From NCBI GenBank assembly GCA_942492125.1, contig CALODM010000036.1:5203-69202 (forward strand): DNA of 64,000 nucleotides, written 5' to 3'. Made by a program: the position numbers and the translations under genes. The notes beneath the pieces were generated by a model that worked only from the letters and a program-made list of their open reading frames with translations, was not told the DNA's origin and did no database searches. Positions 26,789 through 36,611 of this stretch are shown one piece after another. The stretch is from BCD1 sp942492125 (lineage in GTDB: Bacteria > Bacteroidota > Bacteroidia > Chitinophagales > Saprospiraceae). Positions within the stretch are counted from its first letter, which is position 1. Every line of letters starts with the position of its first letter.

Positions 26789-29476
26789 ATGAAATTCGAT
26801 ATAATTGCGTTTTTTCTGGGTTTTGTCATACTGGGCCAGGTGTCGACACCTCCAGAAAGAACTCCCGTTTCTGCAGGTATCGATAAATCGTCACCGCTCA
26901 CCGGAATTACAACGGATGATGCTTTAACCGTTCAGGAACTGGTTACCAATATTTTTGCTACCGGAGCCTGCGAAACCATTACCAACGTGCAGGCCATCGG
27001 GAATGACCAGGGTATTGGTTATTTCTCCAACGGAGGAGATGTTATTGGATTACAGGAAGGGATCATCCTTTCTACAGGAAAGATTTCCAATGCGCATGGC
27101 CCTAATCAGGCTTCTGATATAAGCTGGAATTTCAATGATGGTAGTGGAGATCCTGATTTAGATTCCGTTGCTACGGAGGAAGTCAGGGATGCGGCGGGCA
27201 TTGTTTTTGACTTTATACCCCTGGATTCCGTGATTATTTTTCGGTATGTTTTTGCCTCTGAAGAATACTGTGAATTCGTGGGCAGTGATTTCAATGATGT
27301 TTTTGGATTTTTTATCAGTGGTCCCGGTATATCCGGTCCCTATTCCTATGGAGCTGAAAATGTAGCCCGTATCCCGGGAAGTAACAGCCTTGTTTCTGTC
27401 AACACGGTAAATCATAACCTGAATTCCGCCTATTACATCGGCAATGAGCGGCAGGAGGATGCCATAGAATGCGAAATCCCTTTCAATCCCAGCCAGCCGG
27501 ATAATATTGAATTTGATGGTTTCACCAAAGTACTGACAGCTACCCTGGAGTTGATTCCCTGTGAGACTTACCGTATACGAATGGTTATTGGGGATGTTAA
27601 GGATAATGTCTTTGATTCTGCTGTGTTTCTCGAAGCAGGAAGTTTTAACCTGGGAACCCGTATTGAGGTAAGTGCCGCAGGAGGTGGGGCAGGGAGCCCA
27701 CAGATTGTAAGTGAAGGCTGCGAAGCCTTTTATCTTTTTGAAAGAGAATCCGGGGCTCCTTTGGATAACCCCATTACCGTCAATTACCATCTGTCAGGTG
27801 AAAGTACGGCACTGCCCGGCGCGGATTTTGTCGATTTTCCATTAACGGTGACTATTCCTGCCGGAGAAACATCTGTAATGCTGCCCGTGGCTACTTTGAA
27901 TGATGAGGATACTGAGCCTGGAGAATCAATAACAGTTGTTCTTGATGTACCTTGCCAATGCTATGCGGATTCTGCAACATTGACGATAGTAGAACCCATA
28001 CCTGTCTTGGTGGATTTACCCGATATCTATGTATGTGAAGGCGCCACAGTGCCCCATTCTCCTGTTGTTTCGGGAGGTAATCCTCCTTATACTTATCTGT
28101 GGAGTACAGGACAGACTTTGGAAAATATTGATATAACCGGTGTGGAAGATGCCCTGTATGCTGTAACCGTTTTTGATGCTTGTGGCCATTGGACAGTGGA
28201 TAGCTGCACCATTTTGATAACTGCACCCCCGATAGCCAATCTAACCGGGGAAGCTACTGTTTGTGAAGGGGATACGGCCTATTTCCAGGTTACTTTTTCG
28301 GGCATTCCGCCTTTTGAATTCACCTATGCGATCAATGGTCAAAATCAAAATCCGGTATCAGGTATTTCGACCGGGAGTTATAGTATTCCTGGTTTTGAAG
28401 AAGGCTTGTATGAAGTAATATTCTTGGAGGATCAGGTGTGCGCCGGCAGTGTTTCAGGAACAGCTCAGCTGGAAGTCATGGAGATGGACGCTTCCTTGTC
28501 TGTTCTTGATGTTTCCTGTTTTGGTTTTTCTGATGGAGCTGCAGCAATTATGGTTACAGGGGCAAATCCGCCTTTCAATTACCATTGGAGTGAAAACCTT
28601 GGCAATGAATCCGAAGTGGACAGCCTGGGCGCCGGTAATTATAGTGTGACCGTCACGGATGCTCAGCAGTGTGAAGAAATACACGAAATTGCCGTAACAG
28701 AACCATCAGAACTTGAAGCCATAGAATTTGATTGTGACATGCTCTTTTCCGGGAAGTTAGATCTCGCTGCCGTGGGAGGAACCCCTCCTTATTTGTACAG
28801 GGCCAATGATGCACCTTTTCAGGGCGCCATGATCTTTGACAGCCTTATTGCTGGTGATACCTATATAATGAGTATTCAGGATGCTAATGGCTGCCTGCTG
28901 GAGCAGGAGTTTATTATGCCGGTACTGTATGATCCTATGTTTTTTTTGCCGGAGGAGATTGAAGCATTAAAAGGTGAGCAGCATGAATTAATGCTGGAAC
29001 TCAATTTTCCGGAGTCTCTGCTGGCTTCGGTCATATGGGCCCCGGCAGATAATCTGAGCTGTACAGATTGTTTAAATCCCATTCACACCGCTATTGACGG
29101 AGGGATTTATTTCGTCCAGGTAACAGATGTCTTTGGCTGTAAAACCTTTGCAGGCGTAGATATCTCCATAAAGGAAAAGATCGATTACTATGTCCCAACG
29201 ATCTTTTCACCCGACGGTGATCAGGTCAATGATTATTTTATGCCTTTCTTTAATGAGAATCATGTAAAGGAGGTCCTGTTATTTCAGGTTTTCAACCGCT
29301 GGGGCGGGATGATGCATGAGGTGAAAAATATCTTACCCAATAATGAGCGGTTGGGATGGGACGGAACACTTGGCGGAAGGCCATTGAACAGCGGGGTATA
29401 TGTATATTTGGTTAAAGTCAGATTGCGGGATGGCCGGGAAATGGTAATAACCGGAGATATTGTGTTGATGCGATAA
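26789..29476 (+). CDS. Surface protein: choice-of-anchor L domain, SprB-like repeats, CHU_C sorting tail
   Basis: The 895-residue protein has a signal peptide (MKFDIIAFFLGFVILGQVST) and a choice-of-anchor L domain at about residues 45-285 (NEIYF-type features: GYFSNGGDVIGLQEGIILST, FRYVFASEEYCEFVGSDFND, VFGFFISGPG). A Calx-beta/adhesin-like stretch follows (about 320-395, ADFVDFPLTVTIPAGETSVM), then several PKD/SprB-type units (PPYTYLWSTGQTLENIDITG; PPFNYHWSENLGNESEVDSL). The end is a gliding-motility-associated/T9SS type B sorting domain (TIFSPDGDQVNDYFMPFF, VFNRWGGMMHEV, GVYVYLVKV). It is probably displayed on the cell surface. The role, adhesion or gliding, is inferred from domain types. 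Confidence 0.9.
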   Translation: MKFDIIAFFLGFVILGQVSTPPERTPVSAGIDKSSPLTGITTDDALTVQELVTNIFATGACETITNVQAIGNDQGIGYFSNGGDVIGLQEGIILSTGKISNAHGPNQASDISWNFNDGSGDPDLDSVATEEVRDAAGIVFDFIPLDSVIIFRYVFASEEYCEFVGSDFNDVFGFFISGPGISGPYSYGAENVARIPGSNSLVSVNTVNHNLNSAYYIGNERQEDAIECEIPFNPSQPDNIEFDGFTKVLTATLELIPCETYRIRMVIGDVKDNVFDSAVFLEAGSFNLGTRIEVSAAGGGAGSPQIVSEGCEAFYLFERESGAPLDNPITVNYHLSGESTALPGADFVDFPLTVTIPAGETSVMLPVATLNDEDTEPGESITVVLDVPCQCYADSATLTIVEPIPVLVDLPDIYVCEGATVPHSPVVSGGNPPYTYLWSTGQTLENIDITGVEDALYAVTVFDACGHWTVDSCTILITAPPIANLTGEATVCEGDTAYFQVTFSGIPPFEFTYAINGQNQNPVSGISTGSYSIPGFEEGLYEVIFLEDQVCAGSVSGTAQLEVMEMDASLSVLDVSCFGFSDGAAAIMVTGANPPFNYHWSENLGNESEVDSLGAGNYSVTVTDAQQCEEIHEIAVTEPSELEAIEFDCDMLFSGKLDLAAVGGTPPYLYRANDAPFQGAMIFDSLIAGDTYIMSIQDANGCLLEQEFIMPVLYDPMFFLPEEIEALKGEQHELMLELNFPESLLASVIWAPADNLSCTDCLNPIHTAIDGGIYFVQVTDVFGCKTFAGVDISIKEKIDYYVPTIFSPDGDQVNDYFMPFFNENHVKEVLLFQVFNRWGGMMHEVKNILPNNERLGWDGTLGGRPLNSGVYVYLVKVRLRDGREMVITGDIVLMR

Positions 29477-29527
29477 ACCCTTTTTTACCCGGACTGTTAG
29501 TTTTAGAAACATTTAAATACATAATAT

Positions 29528-30511
29528 ATGCTGTATAATAGACTAGGGAAATCGGGGTTGCAGGTGAGTGCCTTTTCGTTGGGCTCCTGGCTGACCTTTG
29601 GAAAACAAATTGGGGATGATGTTGCCCAGCAATTGATGATCAAAGCCTATGACAAGGGTGTGAATTTTTTCGATAACGCTGAAATTTATGCTCGTGGCCA
29701 ATCTGAAATAGTTATGGGGAAAATCCTGAAAAAACTAGGGTGGGACAGAACTTCTTACGTGGTTTCCAGTAAGGTTTTTTTTGGGGACGGACGCAATAAA
29801 CCCAATCAGACGGGACTCAGCCGCAAGCATATTTTTGAAGCATGTGACGCCGCCCTGAAAAGGTTGCAGGTGGAATACCTCGACCTTTATTTTTGCCACC
29901 GTCCTGATAAAAATACGCCCATTGAAGAAACCGTCTGGGCGATGAATCACCTTATCCAACAGGGGAAAGTTTTATATTGGGGAACTTCCGAATGGTCCGC
30001 ACAGGAGATCATGGAAGCCCATATGGTTGCCAGAGACCTTCGTTTGATCGGACCTGTCATGGAGCAGCCGCAGTACAATATGTTCCACAGAGATAAGGTG
30101 GAGGTAGAGTACAGCCAGATTTATAAAACTGTGGGTTTAGGTACGACCATCTGGTCGCCCTTAGCTTCCGGAGTCTTAACCGAAAAATACCTGGATGGAT
30201 TTCCGGAAGGAACACGCCTGAGTATGGAAGGACTGGATTGGTTAAAAGACCGTTCCTGGTCGGAAGAAAAAATAACCAAAGGCCGAAAGCTTCATGAAGT
30301 GGCCAAGGAAATTGGGGCCAAATTACCTCAGTTGGCCCTGGCATGGTGCGTCAAAAACCCGGACGTCAGTACCGTCATACTTGGGGCTTCCAAAGTCCAT
30401 CACCTGGAAGAGAATCTTGCTGCCATTGAATTTGTGGATAAATTAACGGATGATGTTCTTGAACGAATCGAAGATATTCTGGGGAACAAGCCGGTGCCGC
30501 CACCGTTTTAA
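29528..30511 (+). CDS. Aldo/keto reductase, Kv-beta-like
   Basis: The 327-residue TIM-barrel oxidoreductase shows the NADPH-dependent aldo/keto reductase pattern: LGSWLTFG near the start, catalytic Asp and Tyr in FFDNAEIYARGQSE (about residues 48-55), Lys in VVSSKVFFG (about 83), and the fourth catalytic position in YFCHRPDKNTP (about 118). The cofactor-binding end is IWSPLASGVLTEKY and VILGASKVHHLEENL. The layout is that of the voltage-gated potassium channel beta-subunit/YghZ-like group. The physiological carbonyl substrate is not known. It is monocistronic, ending in a strong terminator. Confidence 0.93.
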   Translation: MLYNRLGKSGLQVSAFSLGSWLTFGKQIGDDVAQQLMIKAYDKGVNFFDNAEIYARGQSEIVMGKILKKLGWDRTSYVVSSKVFFGDGRNKPNQTGLSRKHIFEACDAALKRLQVEYLDLYFCHRPDKNTPIEETVWAMNHLIQQGKVLYWGTSEWSAQEIMEAHMVARDLRLIGPVMEQPQYNMFHRDKVEVEYSQIYKTVGLGTTIWSPLASGVLTEKYLDGFPEGTRLSMEGLDWLKDRSWSEEKITKGRKLHEVAKEIGAKLPQLALAWCVKNPDVSTVILGASKVHHLEENLAAIEFVDKLTDDVLERIEDILGNKPVPPPF

Positions 30512-30563
30512 TGACGAAGGACGAATTGTCCTTGTACGATTATTTCGATATTATTATAGAAAT

Positions 30564-30615
30564 ACGGGTTGAAGCAACGGGAAAAAAAGCCTGGCTGTTT
30601 CAACCCGTTTTTTTT
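30564..30615 (+). terminator. Rho-independent terminator after aldo/keto reductase
   Basis: A perfect 10-bp stem ACGGGTTGAA / TTCAACCCGT (30564-30573 with 30599-30608) is followed by eight T. Confidence 0.9.
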
Positions 30616-30908
30616 GCTCTTTTAGAAGCCCTAAAACAACTTCCCTTTTAACAAACCAACAGTTATCTATTAATTCCCCACTTTTATCCTACTTTTTTAA
30701 ACCATCCGAAAATAAATCAGTCCTTTGAGGTAACATCTTATCCATTGAGGTGATATATAGGTGTAGGAAGCGAAATAATGCTGTCTGGCTGACAAATTAA
30801 AGGATTGATAACAGCTTTTAACATTACTTTAAACTTTGGCAGGCAACATATGGCGTTTCAAAATGGTTTTTACAATAACACAAGACAACATCCTAAAACA
30901 TATCAAAA
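30616..30908. other. Intergenic region before a small orphan gene
   Basis: No gene seen. The stretch TTTAAACTTTGGC near 30829-30841 is close to, but one base longer than, the TAnnTTTG promoter box. Confidence 0.35.
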
Positions 30909-31181
30909 ATGAACAACCAAAGAATAAATCGCGCCCTTACCGTTGGCCTGCTAAATCGCAGAAATGCCAATAACGGCATTGACCTGGTAAAAGAACTTAT
31001 GATGAACCTCAAAGAGGCCGGAGATTTTATCGGATCTCAGCTCAAAGAAAAAATGACCCTGAATGCCAGTCACCAGATGGAAACACATGCCCTGAAATTT
31101 GAAAACTGTACCCTTGATGTGGAATTGGTGCGAAATCCTCAAACAAAGCGCCAGTCCATACAAGGATTCCAACTTCAATAA
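30909..31181 (+). CDS. Small hypothetical protein, 90 residues
   Basis: A 90-residue frame starts at ATG (MNNQRINRALTVGLLNRRNA) and is followed by its own strong terminator 55 bp later, which supports a real gene. The first half is helical and basic, the second half forms short strands (ALKFENCTLDVELV, QSIQGFQLQ). No signal peptide, membrane segment or known motif is visible. I do not recognise it. Confidence 0.55.
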   Translation: MNNQRINRALTVGLLNRRNANNGIDLVKELMMNLKEAGDFIGSQLKEKMTLNASHQMETHALKFENCTLDVELVRNPQTKRQSIQGFQLQ

Positions 31182-31235
31182 AACTAAGTCCAATTAGGGG
31201 TTAAAAAGATTTTTCCCCTTACATATCCAAATTTT

Positions 31236-31273
31236 ACGGCCCTTCTTGCTCGATGCAGGAAGGGCCGTTTTTT
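31236..31273 (+). terminator. Rho-independent terminator after the small orphan
   Basis: A perfect 10-bp stem ACGGCCCTTC / GAAGGGCCGT (31236-31245 with 31259-31268) is followed by six T. The reverse direction has no T run, so it serves the plus-strand gene. Confidence 0.88.
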
Positions 31274-31308
31274 ATTGTGTTATTTTCTCGATTAATTAGA
31301 TCACCTGC

Positions 31309-32046
31309 TTACTTCAGGTCATTTAATAATTCTTGGGCCCTTTCATAAAAAGTATTGCCTTCCGGCATTTGCCTCAATATTGTCCGGCATTGGGGCAAAT
31401 CTTCCATTTTCAGATAAGTCATGGCTATCCACCATTTGGCAACAGGTTGGTAAGCGGAGACTCCGGAATCTATTTCATTAAAAACCTCCAGGGCTTTTTG
31501 GAATTGGTTACTCTCCAGGGCTGCCAGCCCCAGGTAATATCTGGCCTGGGTGTCTTCCGGAGTTTGTGCCAGGTAGATTTCTAGATGGTCCGTGGCCGCG
31601 GAATAGTTTTTCGAGTTAAACGCAGTTTCGGCTTTTCCGATTTCCGTTTCAGGCCCTTTTTGAACCAGGGACATAGTGCCTACGTCCGCATATTGGTGGT
31701 AAAGGCTTTTTTCAGGTAAGAAATAATTGATGGCAAACACCAGCATCAATACCGCTGCCGCCGCCGCCGCATAACGCCACCAACGAGGACGCATGGCAAC
31801 AATCTTATCTTTTGGGGCTGAATCCTGTTTTTTATCGAAATATTGCTCACTCAGTGCTTCAAGGTCTTTTTTAAGAGATTTCCTTCCAGTTTGTCCTTTA
31901 AGGAAAATATCCATGCTTTTTCGAACCTCATAAGCTTCCAGAAAAGCAGGGTCTTCCGCCAGTCGCTTTTGAAAAGCTGCCATTTCTCCTTCGTCGAGAC
32001 TTCCTTCCAGGTAACTATCTATCCATTTGTAATCGTCTGCATTCAT
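31309..32046 (-). CDS. Membrane protein with cytoplasmic N-terminus and TPR domain, anti-sigma-like
   Basis: The 245-residue protein has an N-terminal helical zinc-less anti-sigma-type segment (WIDSYLEGSLDEGEMAAFQK), one membrane helix at about residues 90-108 (YAAAAAAVLMLVFAINYFLP), and a periplasmic TPR stretch (AETAFNSKNYSAATDHLEIY, ARYYLGLAALESNQFQKALE). Its gene overlaps the sigma factor gene by 4 bp. The arrangement (sigma factor, then single-pass protein whose N-terminus resembles anti-sigma domains) suggests it holds or releases the sigma factor in response to an envelope signal. It lacks the HxxxCxxC zinc motif, so this is inference. Confidence 0.7.
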   Translation of the reverse strand: MNADDYKWIDSYLEGSLDEGEMAAFQKRLAEDPAFLEAYEVRKSMDIFLKGQTGRKSLKKDLEALSEQYFDKKQDSAPKDKIVAMRPRWWRYAAAAAAVLMLVFAINYFLPEKSLYHQYADVGTMSLVQKGPETEIGKAETAFNSKNYSAATDHLEIYLAQTPEDTQARYYLGLAALESNQFQKALEVFNEIDSGVSAYQPVAKWWIAMTYLKMEDLPQCRTILRQMPEGNTFYERAQELLNDLK

Positions 32047-32612
32047 AGAGCCGCATTTTCATTTTCATACAAAGTCCTCCATCTTTCGATACAGGCATTC
32101 TTTCTGCGGTAGAAGGTGCTTACTTTTGACATTTCCAATTGCATGGAAATGTCTGCTGCTGTTATACCTTCACCAACAAGTTTCAACAACTGTTGACATA
32201 ACTCACTTAAACGGTCAAATGCCTGCGCTAATTTAGTCTGACGAATAGCTTCTTCTTCGACTTGTTCTACAAGAGGCGTTGCATCCCATTCATCTTTATA
32301 TCGCTGCTGCTCCTCGTTTATTACCCCTTCCATTTTTTTATTTTTCCGGAGTTGGCTGATCCATTTATTCCGGCAAATGTGGAATAGGAATGCTCCAAGC
32401 GGGCAGGTAAGTACAAAATCAGGGTCTAAAGCTTTATCATAAATAGCAATGATCCCTTCCTGAAATACATCACGAGCATCATTGGCGGATCCGTTATTTT
32501 TTAAAACCCAACTCTGGACCGAGGGTAAATGCTCCTTGTAGATCATTTCGAGCACCTGGCGGTCTCCCCGTGCAAGGCGGTCAATATACTGGTGGTCTTT
32601 GTGTTTTTCCAT
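32043..32612 (-). CDS. ECF-type RNA polymerase sigma factor
   Basis: I place the start at MEKHKDHQYIDRLARGDRQV (32612); the frame extends upstream only to a TTG. The 189 residues show region 2 (NNGSANDARDVFQEGIIAIY, FLFHICRNKWISQLRKNK) and region 4 (DRLSELCQQLLKLVGEGITA, ADISMQLEMSKVSTFYRRKN), the ECF sigma-70 pattern. It overlaps the following anti-sigma-like TPR gene by 4 bp. Target genes are unknown. Confidence 0.88.
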   Translation of the reverse strand: MEKHKDHQYIDRLARGDRQVLEMIYKEHLPSVQSWVLKNNGSANDARDVFQEGIIAIYDKALDPDFVLTCPLGAFLFHICRNKWISQLRKNKKMEGVINEEQQRYKDEWDATPLVEQVEEEAIRQTKLAQAFDRLSELCQQLLKLVGEGITAADISMQLEMSKVSTFYRRKNACIERWRTLYENENAAL

Positions 32613-32650
32613 CGATGACAAAATAGGATAACGGATTTTTTTTTCCAAAC

Positions 32651-32658
32651 CAAAGGTA
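32651..32658 (-). promoter_or_regulatory. -7 box for the sigma factor gene
   Basis: The minus strand reads TACCTTTG (TAnnTTTG) 38 bp before the ATG at 32612, which also supports that start over the upstream TTG. Confidence 0.4.
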
Positions 32659-32744
32659 AGAAAAAAGTTTGGCTGCGATTAACCATCGTATTCCCGTCCG
32701 GTAAAATGCCACGGGACTTAATTTAAAACTAAATTTTTTCAACT

Positions 32745-35631
32745 ATGAATTCCATTAAATCTATTATTTACCTTTTTTGTCTGGTAACATTGATGGGAGC
32801 CCCAATTTATCAAAGCACAAAACCTGAGTTGCGACAGTATCCAGGTGATGGCTTTCCTAAATTCAGATGAACCCTTTTGCTGTTTTGATGTAGAAATTAC
32901 AAATCAACTTCCCAACACCTTTACAGATTTGAAGATTACCCCCTTGACATCATTGACTTTTGATAATGTGGTGTATACCCCGGGTTGGACGGCCAGTTCA
33001 TCAACCAGTAATCTGATACAGTTGTCCCCGGCTTCCGGGTTTATTCCGGGAGGAACTTCTCAACCGATATCAATATGTATCGCCAATTTCAATACCATTC
33101 CACAGCAAATCCTGGTGGAGCTGTTTACGCCTAATGGGGAAGTGTGCGAAAAGGTTATTTACATGGACTGCCAGGTTAATACCGATGTCTGTCCGGATAA
33201 CCTTGTCCAAAATGGAGATTTTGAATCCGGCATTGCCAGTTCCAATGACCAGGATATTGCCAATGCCACAGGATGGAGCGGCATTTGGACCGGCGGTAGT
33301 CTGGCAGACTTTTACAATACCACCTCCACAACCATTCCCTGGTCATTGACCATGCCACAACCTGCTTCCCAAAGTAATTTCGCCGGCTTCTGGTGTAGAA
33401 ATCATCCGGATGAAACCTGGAGAGAAGGTATCATGAATACGCTGAATACTACAATAATGCCTAATACAGGGTGTTATGATGTTACCCTCAAGGTGGCTTG
33501 TATGTTCGATGTTTCCGGTACACCCGGATTGAGTTTGTATGGTGTTCCGGTTGGAGCTGCAGGGGTATCGAATCCGGGAGGAAATACGCCAACCAATGAT
33601 AACCTTTTCACACCGCAAGCTGTGGAGTTACATATTGAATCAATTCCTGCTACCTGTGATGAAAATTTCCAGGTTTACACCTTTTCTTTTGATTCATCCT
33701 TGGTTCCAGCCGGGGGCATTGACCGCGTATTCCTTACCAGGACGGACGGTATGAGTGGATTAACTTTCCTGGCGGTTGATGATGTATGTATTATACCCGG
33801 CGATTGTTGCGATGATGTGGATTGGAGTACTTTGAATTACGGGATCATGCAGGATAATGCTGAAGATTGTATGGTCAAGGTATATCCTATTGGCAATGGT
33901 ATTATTCCACCATTAGTGTACGATTGGTATGATGTGGACTGGAATGATGACGGAACGATCGAACATCCGGGTGTTGGTTCTACAGATACGACCTATGTTG
34001 TGACCAATGGAGGATGGGTGAATATAAAAATAACAGCATACAAAGTGATCGGCGGGGATACCTGTAGCCATGAGTATGTTTTGGAAATGGAAATGCCACC
34101 TTGTGATCCGGTATGTGAGAATAACCTTGTTCAGAACGGAGATTTTGAAACAGGAACCCCGACTTCGGGAGATCAGGACATTGCCAATGCCAGTTTTTGG
34201 AATCCGGTCTGGACGGGTGGAAGTACGGCAGATTATTACAATACCACCTCGACTACCATACCCTGGTCATTAACCATGCCACAACCGGCTTCACAGGGAA
34301 GTTTTGGCGGCATATGGTGCAGGAATCATCCGGATGAAACCTGGCGGGAAGGTTTGATGAATACGCTGAATGCCACAATTGTACCGAATAGCGGCTGTTA
34401 TGATGTTACCCTCAAGATAGCCTGTATGTATGCTGTGAGCGGATCACCGGGCCTTAGTATATACGGGGTGCCAGTAGGGGCGACGGGCGTAAGCAATCCA
34501 GGTGGGAATTCTCCAACAAATGACAACCTGTTTACCCCGGTAGCCGTGGAACTGGGGTCCATTGCCATAGATGCGAGTTGTGATGAAAACTTCTTTACCG
34601 TAACTTTCCAGTTTGATTCAAACATCCTGACATCGGGCATTGACAGGGTTTTCCTGACCAGATCGGATAATGCCAGTGGAACGACTTATCTTGCCATTGA
34701 CGATGTATGTATTGCGCCAGGTGTTTGCGAAACCGTTTGCGAGGGTAATTTAGCGGAGAATGGAGATTTTGAAACAGGAACCCCGACTTCGGGAGATCAG
34801 GACATTGCCAATGCCAGTTTTTGGAATCCGGTCTGGACAGGTGGAAGTACGGCTGATTATTACAATACCACCACGACTACCATACCCTGGTCATTAACCA
34901 TGCCACAACCGGCTTCACAGGGAAGTTTTGGCGGCATATGGTGCAGGAATCATCCGGATGAAACCTGGCGGGAAGGGTTGATGAATACCCTGGGCGCTAC
35001 CATTGTACCGAATACCGGTTGTTATGATGTGACCTTTAAAATAGCCTGTATGTATGCTGTGAGCGGATCACCGGGCCTAAGTGTTTACGGTGTACCTGTT
35101 GGGGCAACGGGGGTAAGCAATCCAGGTGGGAATTCTCCAACGAATGACAACCTGTTTACACCGGTAGCCGTGGAATTAGGATCGATTGCCATAGATGGGA
35201 GTTGTGATGAAAACTTCTTTACCGTAACTTTCCAGTTTGATTCAAACATCCTGACATCGGGCATTGACAGGGTTTTCCTGACCAGATCGGATAATGCCAG
35301 TGGAACGACTTACCTTGCCATTGACGATCTTTGTATTGTTTCCGGAGCCTGTGATCAGCTCAGCGCGGTCGGAGAAGTTGAACAACCGTTATTGTTCAAG
35401 GTTCAACCTACCGTTACCGACAATATGGTTACGGTCATCATAGATGATTTCGCCAATATGGATTACGAAATGGAACTTTTTGATGTCAACGGCAGACCCG
35501 TTATGGCCGGTACACGGATCAGAGGAGTAGTTACCGAGTTGTCCCTGAGCGAGCTGCCTTCCGGAATGTATTTGGTTAGGATTCGCACAGAAAACGGAAT
35601 GGTGGGCATCAAAAGAGTTATTAAACAATAA
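32745..35631 (+). CDS. T9SS-exported protein with three ~205-residue repeats, one frame break
   Basis: The ATG at 32745 gives a signal-like start (MNSIKSIIYLFCLVTLM). The frame then shifts near 32795-32805 and continues as QNLSCDSIQVMAFLNSDEPF to 35631. The mature protein has an N-terminal beta domain, then three copies of a module (NGDFESG/NGDFETG, IWTGGSLADFYNTTSTTIPW, FWCRNHPDETWREG, GCYDVTLKVACM, DRVFLTRTDG), with a PKD-like domain between copies 1 and 2. It ends in a T9SS sorting domain (QPTVTDNMVTVII to IKRVIKQ). The module is jelly-roll-like and resembles carbohydrate-binding type folds by pattern, but no function is proven. Copies 2 and 3 are nearly identical at DNA level. Confidence 0.82.
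34117..35352 (+). repeat. Tandem near-identical ~620-bp repeat inside the T9SS protein gene
   Basis: About 34117-34734 and 34741-35352 encode repeat copies 2 and 3 and share long identical stretches, for example GGAAGTTTTGGCGGCATATG in both (34298 and 34921). The first copy (33187-33805) is clearly more diverged. This points to a recent duplication or gene conversion. Confidence 0.85.
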
Positions 35632-35644
35632 AAAATTAAATAAC

Positions 35645-35673
35645 GGAAGTGTATCCTTTTCGGATGCACTTCC
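35645..35673 (+). terminator. Hairpin between the three-repeat protein and the lipoprotein genes
   Basis: GGAAGTGTATCC / GGATGCACTTCC form a 12-bp stem with one mismatch and a five-base loop. No T run follows, so it may attenuate rather than end transcription into the lipoprotein gene. Confidence 0.45.
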
Positions 35674-35687
35674 CTAAAAAATGTCAG

Positions 35688-36296
35688 ATGAATTTTATTA
35701 AGCAATTTTCGTTGATCATGATATCAGCCTGTGTTATTTTTTACAGCAGTTGTCAAAAAGAGGATGACTTTGGGGAAGATTTTCAAACTCCGTCAGAATA
35801 TAAATTTTCCGGGATCACTTCCGGCAATACGGTTTATGCCTATACCAAGAATGGAGACGAGGTGATGGCAGTTCCAGAGGAAGAGATGGATCTGTTGGTA
35901 CTGGAGGCTTGTGATCAGGTTTTTATTTTGGACGATCTACATTTCAAATCAAAGAGTGAATTGGATTATACGGCTTATGATATTTGGGGAGGAACCGGGA
36001 CCAGGACGGAAGCCAGCAATTATGAATTTTTATCCGGTAATGTGATCCGGTTTACCTTTTTCGATGAATTTGGCAATGATTCGAATGCCGATTTATTTGT
36101 AGCGGGAGATGAACTCAAATTGAATACCTACGCATATGTGGAGGTAGTTAATGGTAGCCCCTTACCTCCACAAGTGTATAAAATGGCCCACAACCAGATC
36201 ATCGTGGAAGATGAAGCCGCTTCAAGAGCCCAGGGACTATTTGATGGAGATACGATATATCTTATGGTTTACCAGCAGGTATATACCAGACAATAG
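35688..36296 (+). CDS. Hypothetical lipoprotein
   Basis: I start at MNFIKQFSLIMISACVIFYS (35688), which gives a lipobox at FYSSCQ; the frame extends upstream to 35649 with a poor signal. The mature part is about 180 residues, beta-rich and acidic (FSGITSGNTVYAYTKNGDEV, WGGTGTRTEASNYEF). I do not recognise the family. It follows the three-repeat surface protein by 57 bp, separated by a hairpin, and is closed by a good terminator. Confidence 0.7.
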   Translation: MNFIKQFSLIMISACVIFYSSCQKEDDFGEDFQTPSEYKFSGITSGNTVYAYTKNGDEVMAVPEEEMDLLVLEACDQVFILDDLHFKSKSELDYTAYDIWGGTGTRTEASNYEFLSGNVIRFTFFDEFGNDSNADLFVAGDELKLNTYAYVEVVNGSPLPPQVYKMAHNQIIVEDEAASRAQGLFDGDTIYLMVYQQVYTRQ

Positions 36297-36338
36297 CATT
36301 TTTAGAACTATTTCAAGGATTGGTTAACATAGATTTTT

Positions 36339-36371
36339 GTCAGCGTAACTTTGTTGCGCTGACTTTTTTTT
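36339..36371 (+). terminator. Rho-independent terminator after lipoprotein gene
   Basis: Stem GTCAGCG / CGCTGAC (36339-36345 with 36357-36363) is followed by eight T. Confidence 0.82.
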
Positions 36372-36611
36372 AAATTGCAGGGTAAGATCGAAAGAAAGTG
36401 GCGATTAATTTGTGAATATCCAGGTAGACAAGCATTAATAATTAACCTGAGTTGCGGGTTTTAGGTTTCAAGTTACTGGCTCATGCTTCAATGCCGAAAA
36501 TCCAATTATTAAATGGGAAATTCGGAGAATTCTGAAGTGTTTCAAAAAAATCAACTGGAAACAGGCAACTTATAACCCGCAGCTTGAATAATTATTGAAA
36601 TTCCATTAAAA
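36372..36611. other. Intergenic spacer
   Basis: No gene or repeat seen between the lipoprotein terminator and the next membrane protein gene. Confidence 0.4.
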
